Positions 26,672-35,219 of a stretch of 64,000 bases of DNA are shown here, one piece after another (the stretch's first letter is position 1; every line of letters begins with the position of its first letter). Where the stretch lies: assembly GCF_009496535.1 (NCBI RefSeq), contig NZ_WIDL01000001.1, positions 186,001-250,000 of the forward strand. The letters are read 5' to 3'. This DNA is from Stenotrophomonas sp. MYb238. Lineage in GTDB: Bacteria; Pseudomonadota; Gammaproteobacteria; Xanthomonadales; Xanthomonadaceae. Under the pieces are notes generated by a model. It did not search any database. It saw only the letters and a program-made list of their open reading frames with translations, and had not been told where the DNA came from. A program made the position numbers and the translations under genes.

Positions 26672-29600
26672 TCAGAACTTCTGCTGGTACTGCATGTAGA
26701 CCAGGCGTCCCAGGTCGAAGCCGCCGTAGTAGGAGAAGTCGCTGTTCGGACGCGAGTACAGCGTCGGCCCGACCTTGCCCAGCACGTTGTTGGCGCCCAG
26801 CATCACCATGCCGTCCCACGGCAGGGTCATGCGCAGCTGGAAGTCGTTGAACACCGTGGGCCCGACCGTGCGCAGCGGCTGGCGGCCGGTGTAGGGCGAG
26901 ACGAAATCCGGCTTGTCGCATTCCGGGCCGCCGGTCAGGTCGAACGCGCAGGCTTCCTTGATGCCGGAGTAGTAGCGCACGCGCCACATCGCGCCGAACA
27001 TGCCGCGCGACCAGTCGGCGGTGAAGTTGGACCGCAGGCGGAAATTGGCGCCGAAGCCGGTGGTGTGGTTGACCGGAGTCGTGGCCAGGTCGTTGCTCTT
27101 GATGTCGCGGTAGCTGGTGTAGCTGCTGTTCCACTCCAGCTTGATGTCGCCGATCGCCATCGACGGCAGGCGGTAGCGCAGGCCCAGGTCGACGCCGGAA
27201 GTCTTCAGCCAGCCGGCGTTGGTGAAGGCGTAATTCAGCGTGGTGATCTCGCCGGTGAGCGGATCGCGCTTGAACGCGCCGCAGGCGCTGGCCACGTTCC
27301 TCACGTAGCAGTCGTTGAGGATGTCGGTGGGCGTGTTCTGCACGATGGCGTGCTGGATGTCGATCTTCCACCAGTCCAGGGTGACGCCCAGGCCGTCGGC
27401 CCACTGCGGGCTGTAGACGAAGCCGACGGTGGTGGTGGTGGAGGTCTCCGGCTTGGTGTCCGGGTTGGAGCCGGAGATGAAGGCCAGGTTGGACTGCACG
27501 TTGGGGCTGCCGGCCGGCACCCCGCCCGATGCCACCTGGCGGTAGCCGACAGGCACCGCGGCCAGGCACGCCGCCGAAGCGCGGGCCACGCCGAAGCGGC
27601 TGTCGCACGGGTCGGTATAGGCCGGGAAGAAGTCCTGCTCGCCGCCGAACAGGTCGTTGATGGTCGGCGCGCGGAAGCCCTGGCCCCAGTTGGCGCGCAC
27701 CAGCAGCTCGTCGCTCGGGCGCCATTCCAGCCCGACCTTGGAGTTGGTGGTGCTGCCGAACACGTCGTAGTCCGAGTAGCGCGAGGCCACGTCCAGGCTC
27801 AGCGAACGCGCGAACGGCAGGTCCTGCAGCAGCGGGATGTTCAGTTCGGCGTACACCTCGTTGGCGCGGTAGTCGCCGCGGGTGGGCGCCTTGCGCGAGT
27901 TGGTGGTCTCGCCGCGCTGCTTCTGCAGGCTGGGAGTGAAGGTGCCTTCCTCGGTGCGCGCTTCCATGCCCACGGCGAAGGCCAGGTCGCCGGCCGGCAG
28001 CGCGAACATCGTGCCGCTCAGGTTGGCGGTGAAGCTGCGGGTGCGGGTCTCGCCGCGGTCCAGGTTGTCCGGCACCAGGAAGGCGCGCAGCACCGGGTCG
28101 GCCAGCGTGCCGCCATAAGCGCCGCCGTAAGGCGCCAGCGGGTTCCACGGCACGCACTGGCCGGCGCCGCTGCCGTATGCGATGGGCGCGGCGGCGCTGC
28201 CGCACTCCACGCGGCCGGTGGCGGTGTTGTAGTACGACGGGCCCGAGGCCAGCTGCACGTTGCGCAGGTTGAGGTCGCCGGTGCCGGTCTTGTCGGTGCG
28301 CAGGCGGTTGAACAGGTAGCCGGCATCCCAGTACAGGGTCTGCCCGCCCCAGTCGAAGTTGCCTTCCAGCATCATGCTGGCACGCACGGTGGTGACCTTG
28401 TTGTTGCCCGAGCGCGGCACTTCCCAGGTACGGCGCTGGTAGTTCACCGCACGGGGATTGGCAACCCCGCTCTGGTTGCCCAGCGGGTTGTAGTAGCTGT
28501 CGATGGACAGCGGCGCGTTCATCGCGCCCCACACCCGCGACTGGTACGGATAGCCGGGAATGTTGCGGAAGGTGTCGCGCACGCTGTACAGCGCGCTGCC
28601 GCGCAGCAGCAGGCGCTCGTTGATCTCGAAGCCGCCGTCGACGAAGGCCGACTTGCGCTCCATGCCGGTCTTCAGCGTCTGCTGCTCGGTCACGTTGGCG
28701 TAGTCGGCCACCGCGGTGCGGTGGTAGTTGGCGATGTTGCGCGGATCGGCGCCGGCGTTGACCGTCAGCGAACCCAGGGTGGGGTCGATCAGGGTGCCGT
28801 GCTGGTTGATCGCCGACAGGCCGGTGGTCGGATGGCGCACCGTGCTCGGAAAGGCGCTGTACGGACGGTCCGAGGCCCACACCGGGTCCTCGTCGGTGTA
28901 CTGCAGGGTGCCGCTCAGCCAGCCCCAGTCGCGCTTCATGCCCCAGGACAGGTCGGCCGACTTGGTGGCGCCGTCGCCTTCGGAGTACTGGCCGAAGTAG
29001 GCATTGGCCAGGCCGCCGTCGAAACCGCGGCGGGTGATGATGTTGACCACGCCGGCGATGGCGTCCGAACCGTAGATGGCCGAGGCGCCGTCCTTGAGGA
29101 TCTCCACCCGTTCCACCGTCGCCGACGGGATCAGCGACACGTCGGCGTAGCCGCCGGTGGTGGTGCCCAGGCGCTGGCCGTTGACCAGGATCAGGGTGCG
29201 CTGCGCGCCGATGTTGCGCAGGTCGATGTAGGTGCCGCCGGCTTCCTCGCTGTCGGACTGCACCCGGGTGCGGCTGGCGGCCGGCGCGCCGGCGGCGGGC
29301 GAGGACTGCAGCAGGTCGCCGACCGAACGCAGGCCGGAGCGGTCCACGTCCTCGCGCGAGATGGTCTCGATGGGCTGGACGGTCTCAACGTCGACCGTGC
29401 GCATGATGCGCGAGCCGGTCACCTGCACCGCGTCCAGCGTGCGCGCGTTTCCCGCTTCGGGCGCGGCGACCGCCGCCGGCTCGACCTGGGCATGGACATC
29501 GCCGCGGGCGGGCACGACGGCCGGTTGTGCCTCCTCGTCCTGCGCATCGTCCTCGCGGCTGAGCGTGACCACGGTGCCGTCGTCGCGCACCACCTTCAGG

Positions 29601-29866
29601 CCGGTGCCCTGCAGCAGGGCCTGCAGCGCGGCGCGCGCATCGTGGCTGCCGGAGATCGGCGCGGTGCGCACGCCTTCCAGCCCCCGGGCCGGCGCGACAA
29701 TCTGCACGTTGGCCTGCCGCGCGTACTCGGGCAGCGACTTGGCCGCCGCATCGGCCGGGATGTTGAAGTCCCTCTGCTGCGCGCCGGCGCAGAACGAGAC
29801 CAGCGAGGCGCCCGAGACCAGCGCGAAGGAGATGGCGTTGAACAGCGTGCTTTTCCGGTGGTTCAT
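26672..29866 (-). CDS. TonB-dependent transducer receptor with STN domain
   Basis: A 1064-residue outer-membrane receptor of the FecA type. A signal peptide (ending CAGAQQ, about 31) is followed by a secretin/TonB N-terminal (STN) signalling domain (about 32-105, FNIPADAAAKSLPEYARQAN). Next come a Glu/Ala-rich linker, the plug (LDAVQVTGSRIMRTVDVETV to GASAIYGSDAIAGVVNIITRR, about 143-290) and the barrel ending MQYQQKF. The STN domain contacts a FecR-type regulator, and the genes for FecR and a FecI-type sigma factor are directly upstream, so its expression is probably self-induced by its substrate. It resembles the shorter receptor at 7212-10064 but that one lacks the STN domain. Substrate unknown. 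Confidence 0.95.
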   Translation of the reverse strand: MNHRKSTLFNAISFALVSGASLVSFCAGAQQRDFNIPADAAAKSLPEYARQANVQIVAPARGLEGVRTAPISGSHDARAALQALLQGTGLKVVRDDGTVVTLSREDDAQDEEAQPAVVPARGDVHAQVEPAAVAAPEAGNARTLDAVQVTGSRIMRTVDVETVQPIETISREDVDRSGLRSVGDLLQSSPAAGAPAASRTRVQSDSEEAGGTYIDLRNIGAQRTLILVNGQRLGTTTGGYADVSLIPSATVERVEILKDGASAIYGSDAIAGVVNIITRRGFDGGLANAYFGQYSEGDGATKSADLSWGMKRDWGWLSGTLQYTDEDPVWASDRPYSAFPSTVRHPTTGLSAINQHGTLIDPTLGSLTVNAGADPRNIANYHRTAVADYANVTEQQTLKTGMERKSAFVDGGFEINERLLLRGSALYSVRDTFRNIPGYPYQSRVWGAMNAPLSIDSYYNPLGNQSGVANPRAVNYQRRTWEVPRSGNNKVTTVRASMMLEGNFDWGGQTLYWDAGYLFNRLRTDKTGTGDLNLRNVQLASGPSYYNTATGRVECGSAAAPIAYGSGAGQCVPWNPLAPYGGAYGGTLADPVLRAFLVPDNLDRGETRTRSFTANLSGTMFALPAGDLAFAVGMEARTEEGTFTPSLQKQRGETTNSRKAPTRGDYRANEVYAELNIPLLQDLPFARSLSLDVASRYSDYDVFGSTTNSKVGLEWRPSDELLVRANWGQGFRAPTINDLFGGEQDFFPAYTDPCDSRFGVARASAACLAAVPVGYRQVASGGVPAGSPNVQSNLAFISGSNPDTKPETSTTTTVGFVYSPQWADGLGVTLDWWKIDIQHAIVQNTPTDILNDCYVRNVASACGAFKRDPLTGEITTLNYAFTNAGWLKTSGVDLGLRYRLPSMAIGDIKLEWNSSYTSYRDIKSNDLATTPVNHTTGFGANFRLRSNFTADWSRGMFGAMWRVRYYSGIKEACAFDLTGGPECDKPDFVSPYTGRQPLRTVGPTVFNDFQLRMTLPWDGMVMLGANNVLGKVGPTLYSRPNSDFSYYGGFDLGRLVYMQYQQKF

Positions 29867-30165
29867 GTCTCACCTTGCAGGAGGGCCGCTGCCCGCGCGT
29901 GGCGCGGGCATGGCGTATGGAGAAGGATGAAGCGTGACGGTCCGACCCTTCCTCCACATGTTCGTCGTGGAGGCGCAGCGACAGGGGCTGATAAATGGGA
30001 TGCAGGGAAGATGGCGTTCCGCCACCGCGGGCTGAAATATTTTTCTGCTGCCTGCCGTGGCCGGCGCGGATCCGCCGGCGCTCCCTTCCGTGCCGGCGGT
30101 GTTCCCATGGAATCCGGCGCATGCCATGCCGGCACGCGCATCGCGCGGCACCGGCGAAGGCGCCG

Positions 30166-31140
30166 TCAGTAGCTGCCGGCGGCGGCCTTCTTCTTCGGCC
30201 GCGCGCGCAGCACGATCTCGTTGTCGCCCAGCGCCATGTCCAGGTGCATGCTCTGCGCGGCCGCGCGCGAGAAGCCGATCGGGTCGGTCGCCGAGAACAT
30301 GCCCACCACTTCCAGTCCGGCCACGTCCGGATCGGCGATACGGATGCGCAGGGTGTTGTAGCGCGCGAACTCGCGCGCCACCTCCTCCAGGGTCTCGCCG
30401 CTGAAGGCGATCATGCCGTCGCGCCAGGCCAGTTCGCGATGCACTTCGGCCGTGTCCACCCGCGCCACCACCGGCGTGCTGCGCTCGGGCAGCGAGGCCT
30501 TGTCGCCGGCATGCAGGCGCAGCGGCGGCTGCTCGGCCTCGTCGACCTTGACCACGCCCTCGCGGACCAGCACGTTCACCCTGGCCGGCGAACGCCGCAC
30601 GCTGAAGCTGGTGCCCACCGCGACGACCCGGGTGCCGCCGGCGGTCACCGCGAACGGGCGCCGGCGGTCCTTGGCCACGTCGAACATGGCTTCGCCGCGC
30701 AGCAGTTCGATGTCGCGGTGGCCCTCGTCGAAACGCACGCGCAGGCGCGAGTCGGTGTTCAAGGTCACCACCGAACCGTCTTCCAGGGCGACGTGCGAGA
30801 TCTCGCCGATCCGCGTGGTGTAGGTGTCGGCGCCATCGTCGAGGAAACGCAGCGTCGCCACCGTCACCAGCGCCAGCGAGGCCGCCAGTGCCGCCGCGCG
30901 CCATGCCCAGGCCCGCACCCGCGGGCGCACGACCCGGTCATCGGCGGCCTCGGGCGCCGGTTCGCCGCGATAGAGCCGGTCGCAGCTGGACATGATCGCC
31001 CGCATCCGCCCGTACGCGCCGAGATGGCGGCTGTCGGCGGCCAGCCAGGCCGCGAGCTGCTCGGCCTCGGCCGGCGACAGCGTGCCGGCATCCTCGCGCG
31101 CCACCCACTCGGCGGCGACCGCATTGATCTCATTTCTCAC
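30166..31140 (-). CDS. FecR-type anti-sigma / signal-transducing protein
   Basis: A 324-residue inner-membrane regulator. An N-terminal sigma-binding region with the FecR_N pattern (EWVAREDAGTLSPAEAEQLAAWLAA, about 10-34) is followed by a membrane helix (about 82-98). The periplasmic FecR domain (about 105-230, with TTRIGEISHVALEDGSVVTLN and GEAMFDVAKDRRRPFAV) and a C-terminal DUF4974-like end (LEEVAREFARYNTLRIRI) follow. It would receive the signal from the STN domain of the receptor and control the sigma factor. Its start lies inside the end of the sigma gene (11-base overlap), so expression is coupled. The receptor gene follows after a 299-base gap that probably contains the sigma-dependent promoter. 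Confidence 0.93.
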   Translation of the reverse strand: MRNEINAVAAEWVAREDAGTLSPAEAEQLAAWLAADSRHLGAYGRMRAIMSSCDRLYRGEPAPEAADDRVVRPRVRAWAWRAAALAASLALVTVATLRFLDDGADTYTTRIGEISHVALEDGSVVTLNTDSRLRVRFDEGHRDIELLRGEAMFDVAKDRRRPFAVTAGGTRVVAVGTSFSVRRSPARVNVLVREGVVKVDEAEQPPLRLHAGDKASLPERSTPVVARVDTAEVHRELAWRDGMIAFSGETLEEVAREFARYNTLRIRIADPDVAGLEVVGMFSATDPIGFSRAAAQSMHLDMALGDNEIVLRARPKKKAAAGSY

Positions 31141-31714
31141 GGATTGCCTCCTTTCCTCCAGGGCCGCGCCTGTCCTGGCGGCCCGTCGTCGATCTGTCCA
31201 CGGCCAATGCCTGGCCCAGGTACTTGAGCGCCTTGACCATGTGCTTTTCCACGGTGTTCTCGCTGATGCCCAGGCGCACGGCGATGTCGCGCTGCGGCAG
31301 GCCCTTCATCTTGCGCAGCATGAACACCTCACGGCAGCGCTCGGGCAACTGCCCGATGCAGTGCTCCAGGTAGCGCAGCTCCTGCACGCCGGAGGCATGC
31401 GACTCCGGCGATGGCAGGTCGCTGGCGATCTCCAGCCGCCCGATCTCGCCGATGCTTTCGATGTCCACCACCTTGGCGCGCCGCAGCCCCTGCAGGATCA
31501 CCGACTTGGCGGTCACGAACAGGTAGCTGCGCGCGTCGCGGATATGGCCCACGTCCTCCATCGACATCAGCAGCGCGTAGCACTCCTGGATCACGTCGTC
31601 GACGTCGGCGTGGCTGCGCACGTGGCGGACCAGCCAGCCGCGCAGGATGGGTTCGTGCGGCAGCACGTTGCGCGACAGCCAGCCGGCGCGCTCGCGCAGG
31701 GACGGCGCGTTCAT
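31130..31714 (-). CDS. ECF sigma factor, FecI type
   Basis: A 194-residue extracytoplasmic-function sigma factor. Region 2 (ADVDDVIQECYALLM, about 34-48) binds core enzyme and the -10, and region 4 (GLPQRDIAVRLGISENTVEKHMVKAL, about 135-160) is the helix-turn-helix for the -35. The stretch VEKHMVKALKYLG is the typical FecI ending. MNAPSLRERAG at 31714 was chosen; in-frame ATGs at 31750 and 31828 give longer products with non-homologous N-termini. It should transcribe the receptor (and perhaps the binding-protein) genes. First gene of the sigma-FecR unit, divergent from hemN. Confidence 0.92.
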   Translation of the reverse strand: MNAPSLRERAGWLSRNVLPHEPILRGWLVRHVRSHADVDDVIQECYALLMSMEDVGHIRDARSYLFVTAKSVILQGLRRAKVVDIESIGEIGRLEIASDLPSPESHASGVQELRYLEHCIGQLPERCREVFMLRKMKGLPQRDIAVRLGISENTVEKHMVKALKYLGQALAVDRSTTGRQDRRGPGGKEAIREK

Positions 31715-31935
31715 GCCCCGCCCCGCCTGCGCAACCGCCTGTGATCGCATTGCAGCATCGCCATGTCGTCCCCGTCCGGAAGCCCGCTCGTCATCAAATG
31801 GGATGCACGGGCGACAGGCTTCCGCCACTCCCCGCCCGCGGCGGACCGCCCCGTGCCCCGGAAGCCTTGGGGGACAAGGAGGAACGCCCCGTGCCAGTCC
31901 CCGGCCGGCCCCCGTTCCGCCTCCGCGCGGCGCGG

Positions 31936-31949
31936 TTGACCCACGTCAA
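31936..31949. promoter_or_regulatory. Fnr-type box upstream of hemN
   Basis: TTGAC-CCAC-GTCAA, a perfect inverted repeat of the Fnr/Crp class. Its centre is 41.5 bases before the A of the hemN start codon, and a TAGTCT hexamer (31972-31977) begins exactly 22 bases after it, the geometry of a class II Fnr-activated promoter. Confidence 0.8.
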
Positions 31950-31983
31950 GGACAATGCTGCGGCGCCTGCCTAGTCTGGCGCA

Positions 31984-33387
31984 ATGGCCACTCCGTCTCC
32001 CCTGTTCGATCCCGAGCTGCTGCGGCGCTACGACACGCCGGGGCCACGCTACACCTCCTACCCCACCGCGCCGCAGTTCACGCCCGAGTTCCAGGAAGCC
32101 GACCTGCGCGAGATGGCGGCGACCAGCAACGGCGACCCGATCCCAAGACCCCTGTCGCTGTACCTGCACATCCCGTTCTGCACCAGTCCCTGCTTCTACT
32201 GCGGCTGCAACCGCATCATCACCCGCGACGCCGCGCGCGGCGCCGCCTACCTGACCCGGCTGTACCGCGAGACGGCGATGATGTCGGCGCTGTTCGACCG
32301 CGACCGCGACGTCGAGCAGGTCCACTTCGGCGGCGGCACCCCCAATTTCCTCGCGCCGGCGCAGATCGCCGAGGCCATGGACGTGCTGCGCCGGCACTTC
32401 TCCTTCGCCGCACCGCAACGGCTGGACTGCTCCATCGAACTGGACCCGCGCTTCATCACCCCCGACGAAGTGGGCGAGCTGGCCGCGGCCGGCTTCAACC
32501 GCGCCAGCCTGGGCGTGCAGGACTTCGATCCGGAGGTGCAGCGCGCGGTCAACCGCATCCAGGGCGTCGAACAGACCCTGGCGATCATCGACGCCTGCCG
32601 CCGGTACGGCCTGCGCTCGGTCAACGTCGACCTGATCTACGGCCTGCCGCGGCAGAGCCTGGAAGGTTTCTCGCGCACCCTGGACATCACCCTGCGGGCG
32701 CGCCCGGACCGGCTGGCGATCTACGGCTACGCCCACCTGCCGTCGATGTTCCGCCCGCAGCAGCGCATCGACGCCAGCGAACTGCCCAGCCCGGAGGCCA
32801 AGCTCGGCCTGCTGCAGTGCGCGATCGACAAGCTCGGCCAGGCCGGCTACGTCTACATCGGCATGGACCACTTCGCCCTGCCCGACGACAGCCTGGCCGT
32901 GGCCCAGCGCAACGGCAGCCTGCACCGCAACTTCATGGGTTACACCACCCACGCCGAAAGCGACCTGGTCGGCCTGGGCGTGAGCGCCATCAGCCACATC
33001 GGCCCCAGCTTCAGCCAGAACCCGCGCGACCTCGGCAGCTGGGAGCAGGCCATCGACCGCGGCCACCTGCCGGTGTGGCGCGGCATGCGCCTGGAAGAGG
33101 ACGACGTCATCCGCGCCGACGTGATCCAGCGCCTGATGTGCGACGGCGCGCTGGACTACCGCGACATCGAGCAGCGCCACGTGATCGACTTCGCCGGCTA
33201 CTTCGCCACGGCGCTGCAGCGCCTGCAGGCGCTGCGCCAGGACGGGCTGGTGGAGCTCTCCGCGGACGGTCTGCGGGCCACCTCGCGGGGGCGGCTGCTG
33301 TTGCGTATCATCGCCATGTGCTTCGACAACCATCTGCCCACCGCCGATACCGCCGCCGCGACACCGCGCTTCTCGCGTACGGTGTGA
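31984..33387 (+). CDS. hemN: Oxygen-independent coproporphyrinogen III oxidase
   Basis: A 467-residue radical-SAM enzyme that converts coproporphyrinogen III to protoporphyrinogen IX without oxygen, the heme step needed for anaerobic growth. The N-terminal PGPRYTSYPTAPQF is typical of HemN. The 4Fe-4S cysteines are C66, C70 and C73 (CTSPCFYC) plus C75, followed by FGGGTPNFL (SAM binding) and the C-terminal HemN domain. Length matches E. coli HemN. No Shine-Dalgarno precedes the ATG; a predicted transcription start falls on it. It lies 19 bases before fnr on the same strand. Confidence 0.96.
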   Translation: MATPSPLFDPELLRRYDTPGPRYTSYPTAPQFTPEFQEADLREMAATSNGDPIPRPLSLYLHIPFCTSPCFYCGCNRIITRDAARGAAYLTRLYRETAMMSALFDRDRDVEQVHFGGGTPNFLAPAQIAEAMDVLRRHFSFAAPQRLDCSIELDPRFITPDEVGELAAAGFNRASLGVQDFDPEVQRAVNRIQGVEQTLAIIDACRRYGLRSVNVDLIYGLPRQSLEGFSRTLDITLRARPDRLAIYGYAHLPSMFRPQQRIDASELPSPEAKLGLLQCAIDKLGQAGYVYIGMDHFALPDDSLAVAQRNGSLHRNFMGYTTHAESDLVGLGVSAISHIGPSFSQNPRDLGSWEQAIDRGHLPVWRGMRLEEDDVIRADVIQRLMCDGALDYRDIEQRHVIDFAGYFATALQRLQALRQDGLVELSADGLRATSRGRLLLRIIAMCFDNHLPTADTAAATPRFSRTV

Positions 33388-33406
33388 CCCCGACGGGAGA
33401 GCCCGA

Positions 33407-34162
33407 ATGAGTTCGCCGCTGGTTTTCCCGCGCACCGACGCGCGCGTCGTCGCCGACGACGGCGACGCCCTGACGTTCTGCTCCACCTGCGCGTTCTCCC
33501 AGGCCTGCCTGTCCGAGGGCATGGACAAGGGCGCGCTGGCCGACCTGCATGTGCTGGTCGAACACGTCGGGCCGCTGCGCGCCGGCGAGCACGTGTTCCG
33601 CGAGGGCGACCCGTTCGGCGCGATCGCCGCGGTCCGCGCCGGCACCGTCAAGACCTACCAGACCGACCGCAACGGCCACGAGCAGGTGCTGGGCTTCCAC
33701 CTGCCCGGCGAGGTGATCGGCCTGAACGCGATCCACGGCGACCGCTACCCGTGCAACGCGGTGGCGCTGGATACGGTGATGCTGTGCCGTTTCTCGTTCC
33801 CACGCATCGCCCTGCTGGCCACGCGCCTGCCCAACTTGCAGCAGCACCTGTTCAAGCTGATGAGCCGCGACATCGGCGTGGCCTCGCTGTTCGCGCGCGA
33901 CAACAGCGCCGACGAGCGCATGGCCGCGTTCCTGATCGGCCTGTCGCGGCGCCTGGCCGCGCGCGGTTTCTCGCCGCGCCGGTTCCAGCTGACGATGGCC
34001 CGCACCGATATCGCCAACTACCTGCGGCAGGCGCCGGAGACGGTGAGCCGGGTGCTGCGCCGGTTCGAGCAGGAAGGGCTGCTGCACATCAAGCAGCGCG
34101 ACGTGGAGATCCTCGACCTGCCGCGCCTGGAGGCGATGGCGCTGGCGGTCCTGCGCGACTGA
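33407..34162 (+). CDS. fnr: Fnr-type oxygen-sensing transcription regulator
   Basis: A 251-residue Crp/Fnr-family activator. The four cluster ligands are present: C25, C28, C34 (CX2CX5C) and C127 (TVMLCRF), each offset by five from E. coli FNR C20, C23, C29 and C122, so an oxygen-labile 4Fe-4S sensor is expected. A cyclic-nucleotide-fold domain (about 45-160) and a winged helix (about 180-240) follow, and the recognition helix ETVSRVLRRF retains the E, S and R that read TTGAT half-sites. It sits between hemN and norB, and matching boxes lie before hemN, norB, nnrS and nirK, so these are likely its targets. Confidence 0.95.
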   Translation: MSSPLVFPRTDARVVADDGDALTFCSTCAFSQACLSEGMDKGALADLHVLVEHVGPLRAGEHVFREGDPFGAIAAVRAGTVKTYQTDRNGHEQVLGFHLPGEVIGLNAIHGDRYPCNAVALDTVMLCRFSFPRIALLATRLPNLQQHLFKLMSRDIGVASLFARDNSADERMAAFLIGLSRRLAARGFSPRRFQLTMARTDIANYLRQAPETVSRVLRRFEQEGLLHIKQRDVEILDLPRLEAMALAVLRD

Positions 34163-34204
34163 GTCCGCGGGCGATACGGCTTCCCCATATTCCGAAGCCC
34201 CGTG

Positions 34205-34229
34205 GAGCCCGCCCCGTGCGGGCTCTTTT
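34205..34229 (+). terminator. Rho-independent terminator of hemN-fnr
   Basis: GAGCCCGC / GCGGGCTC stem with a CCCGT loop, followed by TTTT, 43 bases after the fnr stop and just before repeat element B. Confidence 0.9.
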
Positions 34230-34247
34230 CATTGCAGCCTTTGCAGT

Positions 34248-35111
<864 letters not shown>

Positions 35112-35150
35112 CCGGCTCACCGGGCCGCGAGACCGCAATCACCCCCACCC

Positions 35151-35164
35151 TTGACCTGCGTCAT
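35151..35164. promoter_or_regulatory. Fnr-type box upstream of norB
   Basis: TTGAC-CTGC-GTCAT, one mismatch from a perfect inverted repeat. A GATGAT hexamer at 35187-35192 begins 22 bases after it, as expected of a class II promoter; the transcription start would be near 35199, leaving a short leader with an AGGAG site before norB. Confidence 0.7.
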
Positions 35165-35219
35165 GGAGCCCCCCGGCCGCCCCGCCGATGATGCGGCCGT
35201 TCCCCAGGAGAGCCGCATC

